NCBI GenBank assembly: GCA_020051775.1 | Contig: JAGVQJ010000120.1 | Location: 1-38,122, forward strand | Direction: 5' to 3' | Length of the DNA: 38,122 nt | Source of the DNA: Calditrichota bacterium | GTDB lineage: Bacteria > Electryoneota > B3-LCP | Part shown: in pieces, positions 1 through 8,089 of the stretch | How the letters are laid out: every line of letters starts with the position of its first letter | Numbering within the stretch: the first letter of the stretch is position 1 | Position numbers and translations under genes: made by a program | The notes under the pieces: model-generated | What the model saw: the letters and a program-made list of their open reading frames with translations, nothing else | The model's database searches: none | Told to the model about the DNA's origin: nothing

Positions 1-20
1 CCGGTGATGGCGATTTTCAT
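1..20 (-). CDS. Start of an unidentified gene running off the left edge
   Basis: An ATG at 20-18 opens a frame reading MKIAITG to the edge of the window. It overlaps the TGA of the S9 peptidase in an ATGA arrangement (bases 20-17), which is typical of translationally coupled genes. Only six or seven codons are visible. The MKIAITG opening is common among nucleotide-binding proteins (Rossmann-fold or P-loop), but no product can be assigned. Confidence 0.45.
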
Positions 21-1879
21 TTTACATCCAGGTAGCGGAGCAAAAAGTCAGCCATTTTCGGGTAACAATCCAGTTTGTTGGACAACTTGGATACTCCGTG
101 GCCTTCATCGAGATAGAGCAGATATTCCACGGTCTGTTTGCGTTTTTTCAAGGCTTTGACAATCTGTTCCGACTCTTCTCGCGGCACGCGCGGATCGTTG
201 GCACCCTGGATGACCAGCAGTGGGGCTTTGATCCTATCCACCTTGCGGATGGGACTGATGGAGGCCAGAAAGTCGCGGTCGTGGGCCAGTGAACCGTATT
301 CGGCTTCACGGTTGGCGCGGCGCCATGCTCCGGTATTTTCCAAGAAAGTCACCCAGTTGGAAATCCCCACTAAATCCACGCCTGCAGCCCAAAGATCGGG
401 TTGCTCGGTTAATGCGGCCAATGCCATGTATCCGCCATAACTGCCTCCGAAGACCGCCAGTTTGCGAGGATGAGCATACCTCTGCTCGATCAGCCATTTG
501 GCGGCATATTCCATATCCTTAACGGAATCCAATCGCTTGCGGCCATCGTCCAGATGGGTATATGCACGTCCATAACCGGTGGAGCCTCGCACATTAGGTT
601 CGAAGACGGCCAAGCCTCGGTTCAGGAAATACTGAGTCGTGCCGGACAGATAGGGCAGCGCCTGGGATTCCGGGCCACCATGTAGCTTTACCACTACGGC
701 CAGGGAATCACCCTGACTTGCGCCCAAGGGAAGATAAAGAAAGCCGGGAATCATGAGATTATCGAAGCTGCGATAGTGCACCAATTGAGGCGCTACCAGA
801 GTTCCAGGGTCAATACCTGCCAGAGTGCTCTGAGTCAGGCGCAGCAATTCTCCGGTGTAAAGGTAGTAAACCCACACATCGGTATTATGTGTGGCGTTGT
901 TGAAATTGAAAATCAGTCGAGTGTTATCGCACGAAAAACTGAACCCGCTGATCATCCCTGACGGCAAAGGAGGCGGAGGCAGTTCGCGATTGTGCGTGAG
1001 ATCCTTAAGGTGAAATTCACAATGACCGTCATTATTCACCATCCAGGCCAACAGCGATCCGTCGCGTGAAAGGGTGACCCCTTCCAGATCCCAGGGCGGC
1101 GTTTCGATCCAGTCCAACCGGTTTTCCACGATATTATAGTAAGCCAGGCCCTGAAACTCTCGACCTTCGTCGCTGATCAAGTAAAAACCCCGATTGTCAG
1201 GCGTCCAAACTGCTCCCAGGTATACCGCCTGCCCCTGGTGCGACGTAAGCAGGCGAGCCTCACCGGTGATCGCGTTGACGAGATAGAGATTATTGTTGTA
1301 ACTGGATTCATCGTCAGAAACCACTAACCAGCGGTCATCAGGCGACCAGCCGTAACTGGAAAGCTGAGCGTTTTTCTGCAACAGCAGGCGCGCCGAATCT
1401 GTTTGCAAATCGAATAGGTAGAGGTCAAAGAAACCTTTGTCCCGAACATTGGACGTATATGCGAAACGGTTATTATCCCAGGACCAGCCTCCAAAACTGA
1501 AGATGGCTTTATCATTGAAAGTGAGGCGGCGGGGTGATTCCCCATTAGGGTTTGTGAGGTAAAACTGGTCGCGCTCGCTGCCACCGGCATCCGCGGCGAT
1601 TAATATACGTTTCCCGTCCCGCGAAAGCGCTGCACCACTTATACCGTCACCGAAAAAAGTCAACTGAAGCGGCCAACCGCCGCGAGCCTCGATCATGTAA
1701 GCTTGAGGCACGCCGGTGATGTCGGAGAGAAATACGGCGCTATGACCATCCGGGGTGAATTGCCCACCCCAGGCGGTGCGGATGTTCAGATACTGCTCAA
1801 AGCTGTACTGCGGTGGTTTTCCCGGCAAGGCCTGTGCCAGGAGAAAAATCGCTAAAAGTGCGAAGTTCAGAATTTTCAT
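17..1879 (-). CDS. Secreted prolyl oligopeptidase-family (S9) serine peptidase
   Basis: This 620-residue protein has a hydrophobic N-terminal segment (about residues 1-17) that looks like a signal peptide, so it probably acts in the periplasm or outside the cell. Residues about 25-360 carry TolB/WD40-like beta-propeller repeats of the SxDGxxL and WSPDDRWLV type. Residues about 370-620 form the alpha/beta-hydrolase domain. The catalytic triad is visible: Ser480 in GGSYGGYM, Asp562 in GANDPRVP and His594 in DEGHG. Known members cleave short peptides, often as dipeptidyl or acylaminoacyl peptidases; the exact specificity here is unknown. The TGA overlaps the ATG of the next gene. Upstream lie 256 nt without a gene, so it may have its own promoter. 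No strong ribosome-binding site is seen, only AGGAAA about 14 nt upstream. Confidence 0.93.
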   Translation of the reverse strand: MKILNFALLAIFLLAQALPGKPPQYSFEQYLNIRTAWGGQFTPDGHSAVFLSDITGVPQAYMIEARGGWPLQLTFFGDGISGAALSRDGKRILIAADAGGSERDQFYLTNPNGESPRRLTFNDKAIFSFGGWSWDNNRFAYTSNVRDKGFFDLYLFDLQTDSARLLLQKNAQLSSYGWSPDDRWLVVSDDESSYNNNLYLVNAITGEARLLTSHQGQAVYLGAVWTPDNRGFYLISDEGREFQGLAYYNIVENRLDWIETPPWDLEGVTLSRDGSLLAWMVNNDGHCEFHLKDLTHNRELPPPPLPSGMISGFSFSCDNTRLIFNFNNATHNTDVWVYYLYTGELLRLTQSTLAGIDPGTLVAPQLVHYRSFDNLMIPGFLYLPLGASQGDSLAVVVKLHGGPESQALPYLSGTTQYFLNRGLAVFEPNVRGSTGYGRAYTHLDDGRKRLDSVKDMEYAAKWLIEQRYAHPRKLAVFGGSYGGYMALAALTEQPDLWAAGVDLVGISNWVTFLENTGAWRRANREAEYGSLAHDRDFLASISPIRKVDRIKAPLLVIQGANDPRVPREESEQIVKALKKRKQTVEYLLYLDEGHGVSKLSNKLDCYPKMADFLLRYLDVK

Positions 1880-2135
1880 GTTGTTCGAGGTATTTCCTGT
1901 AAGGTCTTTTCGATATTTCTCAGATGATAATAATTCTGACCAGATTGCGCTAACATCACGGGAAATTCCTATAAATCACAAAATTGATGGAAGGATTCTT
2001 TTACAGTCAGCAGGGGTAAAACGCCTCTACGGTCGTCCTCTTCCCAATCGTTGAATGCTTCCCAATCAGCCATGTTCAAGCTCATGAATTCGCATTTTAT
2101 GTCCAGTTAACGATTCTCGGCCATCTGCTCAATAA

Positions 2136-4025
2136 TCACACAATCATCACGGGCACCTTGACCCGGTGACGAACTATATCGGCCGTGGTGCCGTGCAGCA
2201 GGTCGCTGAGGTTGCGGTGCCCGTGCGCGCCCATGATCAAGAGGTCAGCGTTCAGTGATTCGACCAACGCCGGAATCTCCTTCACCGGACGGCCAAATCC
2301 AAGGCCGGTTTCTACAGCGTAGCCCAAGCCGCGCAAGGCCTCGGCGTATTTTTCCAAGCGTTCGCGGTCAATGCGCGATTCGGTATCCTCCACTTCACCA
2401 CCCAAGGTACGGGCGGCGGCGCTCTCGACGACGTGCATCAACATCAGAGTGGCTCCGGAAGCGGCCAGGGACGCTCCGTGCGAGATCACTTTGGCGTCCG
2501 CTGGGCCAAAATCCAGCGCCAGAGCGACACGCCGATAAGGCGATACCAGTTTTAAATCCGGCATAATGGGCTCGCCGTGAATATAGGGTTCTCCCGGGAT
2601 TGTCAAGGGGCGAAGTCTTGCTGCGACCCAGGGACGTAAAGTAACATAGATCAGTAAGCCTGATACGATTCCAAGACCAGGAAGAACGGCAACATAGATA
2701 AACCAAGCTCCGGGATAAGCCGTCATCCATTGTTCGAGCGTCCCCCGGACCAACCACGCGTTTAGCCCCACGATAATGGTGGTTACGATCCAAGATAAAC
2801 CGCGCGTCCAGACCGGAATGGCAAACTCGCCCATGATCTTGCGGTCGCTGACAAAATGCACCAGTGGAATAACGGCGAAGGGAAGCTGCAAACTTAGCAC
2901 CACCTGCGACAGCACCAGCAACGACCCCGTAGCCTGTTCGCCTATGTAAACGATGGTGAGCACTGCAGGAATGATGGCGATCATGCGAGTGATCAAACGA
3001 CGAATCCAGGGCAGAAGGCGCAGATTAATAAAACCTTCCATGACGATCTGCCCGGCCAGCGTCCCGGTGATCGTAGACGATTGTCCCGAAGCTAATAACG
3101 CGACGCCAAAGAGAATGGGCGCTAAGGCAACTCCCACCAGCGGTTCCAGCAACCGATGGGCATCCTGGATCTCGGCAACGTCATGATAACCTCCGCGGTA
3201 AAACACTGCCGCCGCCATGATCAGGATGGCGCTGTTGACCAAAAAGGCAGCATTCAACGCCACTGTAGAATCAATTAAATTAAACTTCAATGCCTGACGA
3301 ATACCACCGGGGGTTTTCTCAATGCGCCGCGATTGCACCAGGGCCGAGTGCAGATACAGGTTATGCGGCATGACAGTGGCGCCCAGAATACCGATGGCGA
3401 TATAGAGCGCACCCTGATCATGCAGACTCGGGGCGAATCCCCGCAGGATCCCGCCCCATTCAGGCTTGGCGAGAAAAACCTCAATTCCCATGCACACGCC
3501 GATGGTAGTCACCAGCATGACGATGAAAGCTTCCGTTTTGCGCATTCCCAATTGAGTCAAAAAAAGCAGGAGCAAGGCGTCGAAAGCGGTAATCAACACG
3601 CCATAAAGCAGAGGTATTCCAAAGAGCAATTGCATACCGATGGCCGATCCAACAACCTCCGCCAGATCGCAAGCCGCAATCGCGACTTCACAGAGCAACC
3701 ATAAGGGGATATTGATCCATGATGGATAATAGGCTCGACATGCCTGGGCCAGATCTCTTCCAGCAACTATACCCAGGCGTGCAGACAGGCTCTGTAGCAA
3801 TACCGCCATGCCGTTGGACATGGCCAACACCCAAATCAAACTGTAGCCGTACTTGCTGCCTCCCGCTATGTCGGTGGCCCAATTGCCCGGATCCATATAC
3901 CCGACACTGACCAGATACGCAGGTCCCACGAAGGCGAAGAGGCGTTTCCAAAAGCTCGCTTGCTGAAATACTGGAACCGTGCCGTGAACTTCGGAAAGAG
4001 ATACTTGGGGTCTTTTATTTTTCAT
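2136..4025 (-). CDS. NRAMP divalent-metal transporter fused to a universal stress domain
   Basis: This 629-residue inner-membrane protein belongs to the Nramp/MntH family, which imports Mn2+, Fe2+ and related ions with protons. The two metal-binding motifs are intact: DPGN at residues 45-48 in the first helix, and MPH at 219-221 in the sixth, within MPHNLYLHS. About eleven hydrophobic segments precede a soluble tail. The tail, from about residue 495, is a UspA fold ending in GAHGHRNLSDLLHGTTADIV, the G-x2-G-x9-G(S/T) nucleotide-binding pattern of ATP-binding Usp proteins. The canonical transporter is about 410-440 residues, so the extra length is the fusion. Nramp-Usp fusions exist in other bacteria; the tail may sense nucleotide state (inference). 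It lies 74 nt below the aldehyde dehydrogenase on the same strand. Metal uptake would suit a cell making Ni/Fe enzymes, but the ion cannot be told from the sequence. Confidence 0.93.
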   Translation of the reverse strand: MKNKRPQVSLSEVHGTVPVFQQASFWKRLFAFVGPAYLVSVGYMDPGNWATDIAGGSKYGYSLIWVLAMSNGMAVLLQSLSARLGIVAGRDLAQACRAYYPSWINIPLWLLCEVAIAACDLAEVVGSAIGMQLLFGIPLLYGVLITAFDALLLLFLTQLGMRKTEAFIVMLVTTIGVCMGIEVFLAKPEWGGILRGFAPSLHDQGALYIAIGILGATVMPHNLYLHSALVQSRRIEKTPGGIRQALKFNLIDSTVALNAAFLVNSAILIMAAAVFYRGGYHDVAEIQDAHRLLEPLVGVALAPILFGVALLASGQSSTITGTLAGQIVMEGFINLRLLPWIRRLITRMIAIIPAVLTIVYIGEQATGSLLVLSQVVLSLQLPFAVIPLVHFVSDRKIMGEFAIPVWTRGLSWIVTTIIVGLNAWLVRGTLEQWMTAYPGAWFIYVAVLPGLGIVSGLLIYVTLRPWVAARLRPLTIPGEPYIHGEPIMPDLKLVSPYRRVALALDFGPADAKVISHGASLAASGATLMLMHVVESAAARTLGGEVEDTESRIDRERLEKYAEALRGLGYAVETGLGFGRPVKEIPALVESLNADLLIMGAHGHRNLSDLLHGTTADIVRHRVKVPVMIV

Positions 4026-4099
4026 AACGGGTTAAAATGAAATATTAATATTTGCGAATGGAATAATACGAAGTCTAAAGAGGTTTAATTTGATCTGAA

Positions 4100-5518
4100 T
4101 TAAAAATTCTTATTGAACTCCCTCTCAATTTCTAACGCCTCAATGGATTCATCCAGGTAGGCGTCCTGATGAAAATTAAACCAACGCGAATTTGGCCGCC
4201 TCCGAGTAACGCGATGGATATTCAGCAGATGTCTTGCGGTGATGTTGTCGGTGGTGATATTGTCAGCGCCGGAACCGCAGCTTAAAGTGAAAGACGGGCT
4301 TAGAGTATTGACCGTGCCGCCAACAGCTCCAAAGGTCGAAGGAATGTTGACCAGGATGCGGCTGACGTTAATGGTACGGGAGAAATACTCGATGCGTTCA
4401 TCGGAATTTGAGTGGATGACCGCGGTATGGCCCTGCCCGCCAAAGCGGGTGATTTCACTGCAACGCTTGATCGCCGCGTCGAAATCCTCTTCGATATAGA
4501 ATGCCAGAATCGGCGCCAGAATTTCCGCGGACAAGGGGTAGGCACGACCAACCTTGTCGAGGATGCCGATAAGAAGGATCGCATCTTGAGGCACCTCTAT
4601 CCCGGCGGCTTGCGCGATGTGTTGCACAGACTGTCCCACCACAGTGGGAGTCATCATACCACGTTCTTGGTCGTAGGCAATCCTGCCAACCTTCTCGACC
4701 TCCTCCGCATTTAATATGTAGGCGCCCTGCTTTTGAAACTCGGCCAGTAATTGATCCGCAATTACCCTACGGGTCACAACAGCCTGTTCACTCGCGCAAA
4801 CGGTACCGTTATCGAATGTTTTAGATGAAATAATGCATTTCACAGCATAGGGAAGGTCAGCGGTCACACCGACTGCCGCGGGAACATTTCCCGGGCCAAC
4901 CCCAATCGCCGGTTTGCCCGACATGGATGCCTTGCGCACTACCGACTCAGTACCAGTGGCTAATATAAATCCCAGCCGAGAATGGCCCATCAATTCATCG
5001 AGCGTATTAGGCGAAGGTTTGTCCAACCATTGCAGGCAATTCTCAGGCGCACCGGCTTCCAAAGCCGCCCGGTAACACAATTCTGCCGCGGCTTTGATGC
5101 AGCCGCGCGCTGCTTGGTGCGGGCTGATGATTAACGGATTGCGCGTTTTCAGACAAATCAGCGCTTTGAAGATCGTCGTCGAAGTGGGGTTGGTGACGGG
5201 GATGAATCCCAGGATTGGTCCAATCGGCTGCGCCACTTCAATGATGCCGTTGCGCGGATTCTCATAGATCACGCCCACGGTTTTCTGGTGGCGAATGTCC
5301 TCGTAAACGAGTTGCGAGGCGATGACATTCTTGATCACCTTGTGCTGCCAGACACCCATACCGGTCTCTTCATGCGCCATCTTGGCCAGTGACACGCGCT
5401 GATCCAGCGCGGCCAGATAAACGGCGCGCACGATTTCATCCGTCTTTTTCTGATCGAAGGTGCGGAATGAGGAGGAGGCGACGACCGCCTTTTCCATGAT
5501 TTCCTGGGCACGAGACAT
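4100..5518 (-). CDS. CoA-acylating aldehyde dehydrogenase (acetaldehyde dehydrogenase type)
   Basis: This 472-residue protein is of the AdhE-N/EutE/PduP class, interconverting acetyl-CoA plus NADH with acetaldehyde, CoA and NAD+. It has the family segment PVTNPTSTTIFKAL (about residues 107-120), a glycine-rich VGPGNVPA loop (about 207-214) and the catalytic Cys241 in FDNGTVCASEQ. The iron-dependent alcohol dehydrogenase half of AdhE is absent; the protein stops after the aldehyde domain. No EutE-type N-terminal encapsulation extension is obvious and no microcompartment shell gene is present. It follows acsB on the same strand after 245 nt of repeat-rich DNA, which suggests a link to the acetyl-CoA pool, either making ethanol or oxidising aldehydes. 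AGGGA lies 7-8 nt before the ATG. Substrate chain length is not certain. Confidence 0.9.
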   Translation of the reverse strand: MSRAQEIMEKAVVASSSFRTFDQKKTDEIVRAVYLAALDQRVSLAKMAHEETGMGVWQHKVIKNVIASQLVYEDIRHQKTVGVIYENPRNGIIEVAQPIGPILGFIPVTNPTSTTIFKALICLKTRNPLIISPHQAARGCIKAAAELCYRAALEAGAPENCLQWLDKPSPNTLDELMGHSRLGFILATGTESVVRKASMSGKPAIGVGPGNVPAAVGVTADLPYAVKCIISSKTFDNGTVCASEQAVVTRRVIADQLLAEFQKQGAYILNAEEVEKVGRIAYDQERGMMTPTVVGQSVQHIAQAAGIEVPQDAILLIGILDKVGRAYPLSAEILAPILAFYIEEDFDAAIKRCSEITRFGGQGHTAVIHSNSDERIEYFSRTINVSRILVNIPSTFGAVGGTVNTLSPSFTLSCGSGADNITTDNITARHLLNIHRVTRRRPNSRWFNFHQDAYLDESIEALEIEREFNKNF

Positions 5519-5586
5519 CAGGTTTCCCTATTAATGCAATTTGCCTATAACCTTCTCCACACGATAGGTTCCCCGGGGAAATTTGT

Positions 5587-5616
5587 CTTTGTCCGGGAAT
5601 TCATTCCCGGACAAAG
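5587..5616. repeat. Perfect 14-bp-stem hairpin downstream of acsB
   Basis: CTTTGTCCGGGAAT is followed, after two bases, by its exact reverse complement. No T-tract follows in either direction, so it is probably a REP-type element or a transcript stabiliser rather than a terminator. Confidence 0.8.
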
Positions 5617-5670
5617 GATTGTGACGCGAGTCGGGACAAGCCCGACCCCTTCGTAAGTTGATTCTCTGGA

Positions 5671-5688
5671 TTCCAGCCTGCGCTGGAA
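5671..5688. repeat. REP-like palindrome, copy 1
   Basis: TTCCAGC, a CTGC loop, and GCTGGAA, preceded by CTGGA and followed by TGACA. It is the same element as at 30896-30913. Confidence 0.7.
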
Positions 5689-5725
5689 TGACATATTATA
5701 GTCGGAAGAGACGCCTGTCCCATCA

Positions 5726-5760
5726 ACTCCTGTTTCCTGACTTCTGTCTCCTGTATTCTA
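5726..5760. repeat. Degenerate 7-nt tandem repeat at the 3' end of acsB
   Basis: Four units of the WYTYCTG form (ACTCCTG, TTTCCTG, ACTTCTG, TCTCCTG) in exact phase, followed by one or two decayed units. It ends three nt before the acsB stop codon. Confidence 0.65.
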
Positions 5761-5763
5761 AAT

Positions 5764-7953
5764 TTAAATCATCTCCCCCATCTCCAGCGCTGGGTGCCCC
5801 ACTGCGGCTAGATGTTCAACCAGCTTCTCCAGATCGTCGGTGATGGTTTCGTCGGCGATTTTTCCGGGGAGGTCGGGGAGGCCGATGGCCTCGCAGCGTT
5901 CGGCTAACTTATCGCCCAGGCGATTCTTCAGATTGGTGGTCATCCAGACCACGCGCTTCAAGCCCCCGTCGGCGCTGATGAACTTCTTCGAGATCACGTA
6001 CAGTGTGCCGATGCCGATGAAGCCGGGAGTCTGCTGGCCGCCGCCTACGACTTCGGCTAAACTACTGAAGGTCATGCCTGCTGGAGTCATGCCCTGGAAT
6101 TCACGATCCACGATCATGACGCCTCCCGTACCCGGCAGCACGCAGGCGATAGCCTCGAAACAGCCGCAGGAAGTCATGGGATCTTCGAGCATGGAATAGG
6201 CGCTAAAGTGTTCTACGGAACTATTTGACCGAGCGTAGACGAATTCATTGATTCCTCTCCATTTGCCTTTGACGGGATCGAGAATTTCCCCCTTTAACAC
6301 CGGCTGATTGCCTCCGGTGGGGTTGATTTCGTAGGCGGCTTTGCCATCCAGCCAGTTGTACGCTCCGCACAATCCCAACCGCTCCGGCGTGATGATGCAG
6401 ACGTGGTTGGGCGCATAGGATTGGCAGAGCTGGCAGGAATAGAATGTGTCCACCGATTCGTCGGTCATTTCACCCATGCGGCGGTCGCGGTCGTCGTAGC
6501 CCGCTTGCGCCACGGCGGCCATTGGTTCGACGTCTTCGGCTTTCGTGTAAATGGTCACCTGGATCTTGTCCACGATGGCGGGAAACTCGTTTAGGATCAG
6601 CGAGCGCAGTACCACGCCCAGGTGGCGGAATTTGAATCCTGCCGCTTTCGCCTGTTTGGAAATTCGCAACCAGATGACGTTCCTCTGCCCCAGGTGCATA
6701 ACTCCCATGGGCATGGAAAGGAAGGAATGGATGTGGCGTTCCAGGATGCTCTCGAAATCCTTCTGCATCTTACGACCGGCGACTTCCACGCGAATGGCTA
6801 ACGGCAATTGGGCGCGGTCTTCCACATCGTCAATCTCGGGGCCGACGACTTCGATTTTGCCGTCTTCGACTTCATCCAACTTACGCATGGTCAAGTATTC
6901 AAAGGCGGTTGTATACTTTCCACCGAATTCTACGGCCAGATCATCCTTGCGCACCCGCTCTCCCTCGAAGGCAGTGCCATACCGAACCGGGATGTCAATC
7001 TTCTGGATTTTTATTTTCAAACCGCGCACTTCGATCGCTCGCGAAGGCATGTCATCGTGGGAAATACCTGATACGACGTGTTCGTAGGTGCAAATGCCGG
7101 AAGGCAGGATCTGGGGAATATCGGTGTCGGCGATGACGGGAAAGCCGAAGTTGATCGCTCCGGCGGCCGTAGCATACTTCTCATCATCCACTTCGCCCAA
7201 AGCCAGTACGAAGGCGTTGACGCGTTGCTTGTTATAAAGCAGGATATCGCGGGCTTCGCGCAGTCCACCGGGAGCCAGCCCCCCAAAGGTCATGGCGGCG
7301 CGTGCCGCAAACCCTAACGCCCATACAGCCGCGGAGGTCTCCTTGCCGTAGGGAACCAGGTAGGTTTCCCAATTCATCTCCACGCCGGCTTCTTCCAACT
7401 GTTCCGCCATGGAGACGCCATTCGTACAAGACGCCATGAACACCAGGATGTTGCGTTCCTGCAGGTCGCGAGCCAGTTTGACGGCGGCTTCGGTTGTAGG
7501 CAGCCCCCCCACACAAGCAGCAAATCCGGGCATGCGGCCATCCACCAGCTTGATCCCCTGTTCGCGAAGGATAGCATCCGACGTGGCTCCCAACCAAATG
7601 CCGGAATAAGGTCCGCCGTTGCGAGCGTACTTCAAACCTTCGATGACTTCCTGCGCGAAGAGCGTAGCCATACCGGCATCCAAAGCGTCGCCCAGGTAGG
7701 GCAGCCATAGATTGTCTGAGGGGATCGGTTTAAGCAACGTGCGGGAATGCTGCAAAACCTCGCGCATATCCCCGATCTTTTTCACCCGCAGGCCCATCAT
7801 GGCCAGAATGACCGGCAAATTGTAGGCGGTGTCGGGCAGTTTGATCCCGGCGACGGGCCCGAGCTCTTTTAAGGCCAGCTCGAGCTGCTCCTCAGCACGG
7901 GCAACGATTTTATGTGCGCCTCGAATGGCGGCGGTAGCAATGATTTTAGACAT
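5764..7953 (-). CDS. acsB: CO dehydrogenase/acetyl-CoA synthase, acetyl-CoA synthase (beta) subunit
   Basis: This 729-residue protein assembles acetyl-CoA from CO, a methyl group carried on the corrinoid Fe-S protein, and CoA. The A-cluster ligands are all present: Cys507, Cys510, Cys519 and Cys529 for the [4Fe-4S] cubane, and the Cys596-Gly597-Cys598 motif that holds the distal nickel. Their spacing matches the Moorella thermoacetica enzyme with an offset of one residue, and the length is the same as that enzyme as I recall it. The full bacterial form is present, including the N-terminal domain that docks CO dehydrogenase and lines the CO channel. In classical acetogens acsB sits beside acsA, acsC and acsD. 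Here its neighbours are a secreted protease upstream and an acylating aldehyde dehydrogenase downstream, while the CO dehydrogenase lies about 3.7 kb upstream. Degenerate 7-nt repeats abut both ends of the gene. Confidence 0.97.
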   Translation of the reverse strand: MSKIIATAAIRGAHKIVARAEEQLELALKELGPVAGIKLPDTAYNLPVILAMMGLRVKKIGDMREVLQHSRTLLKPIPSDNLWLPYLGDALDAGMATLFAQEVIEGLKYARNGGPYSGIWLGATSDAILREQGIKLVDGRMPGFAACVGGLPTTEAAVKLARDLQERNILVFMASCTNGVSMAEQLEEAGVEMNWETYLVPYGKETSAAVWALGFAARAAMTFGGLAPGGLREARDILLYNKQRVNAFVLALGEVDDEKYATAAGAINFGFPVIADTDIPQILPSGICTYEHVVSGISHDDMPSRAIEVRGLKIKIQKIDIPVRYGTAFEGERVRKDDLAVEFGGKYTTAFEYLTMRKLDEVEDGKIEVVGPEIDDVEDRAQLPLAIRVEVAGRKMQKDFESILERHIHSFLSMPMGVMHLGQRNVIWLRISKQAKAAGFKFRHLGVVLRSLILNEFPAIVDKIQVTIYTKAEDVEPMAAVAQAGYDDRDRRMGEMTDESVDTFYSCQLCQSYAPNHVCIITPERLGLCGAYNWLDGKAAYEINPTGGNQPVLKGEILDPVKGKWRGINEFVYARSNSSVEHFSAYSMLEDPMTSCGCFEAIACVLPGTGGVMIVDREFQGMTPAGMTFSSLAEVVGGGQQTPGFIGIGTLYVISKKFISADGGLKRVVWMTTNLKNRLGDKLAERCEAIGLPDLPGKIADETITDDLEKLVEHLAAVGHPALEMGEMI

Positions 7954-7958
7954 GTATA

Positions 7959-7979
7959 GCTCTTGGCTATTAGCTGTTG
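7959..7979. repeat. Degenerate 7-nt tandem repeat just upstream of acsB
   Basis: Three units of the GCTNTTR form (GCTCTTG, GCTATTA, GCTGTTG) begin six nt before the acsB ATG. They occupy the place where a ribosome-binding site should be. The same unit recurs at 27465-27492. Confidence 0.65.
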
Positions 7980-8089
7980 GAATCGTAGTGGAGTCAACTT
8001 AGACCCCCAATAAAACTGAGATGTGTGGTCTTGTTTATCTAATCAAACCTGCTGGAGGTTGTGCCCCCGGCAGAAAGGATTGGAAGCGA

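Noticed and set aside
4040-4053. AT-rich palindrome AAATATTAATATTT upstream of the NRAMP gene as a Fur/MntR-type operator
   Set aside because: AT-rich palindromes of this size arise often by chance and it does not clearly match a known metal-regulator box.
5764-7953. Long open frames on other frames inside acsB (for example 6551-7087 plus, 7232-7708 minus)
   Set aside because: They lie wholly inside a gene with intact catalytic motifs, have low-complexity Arg/Ser/Pro-rich translations and no ribosome-binding sites.
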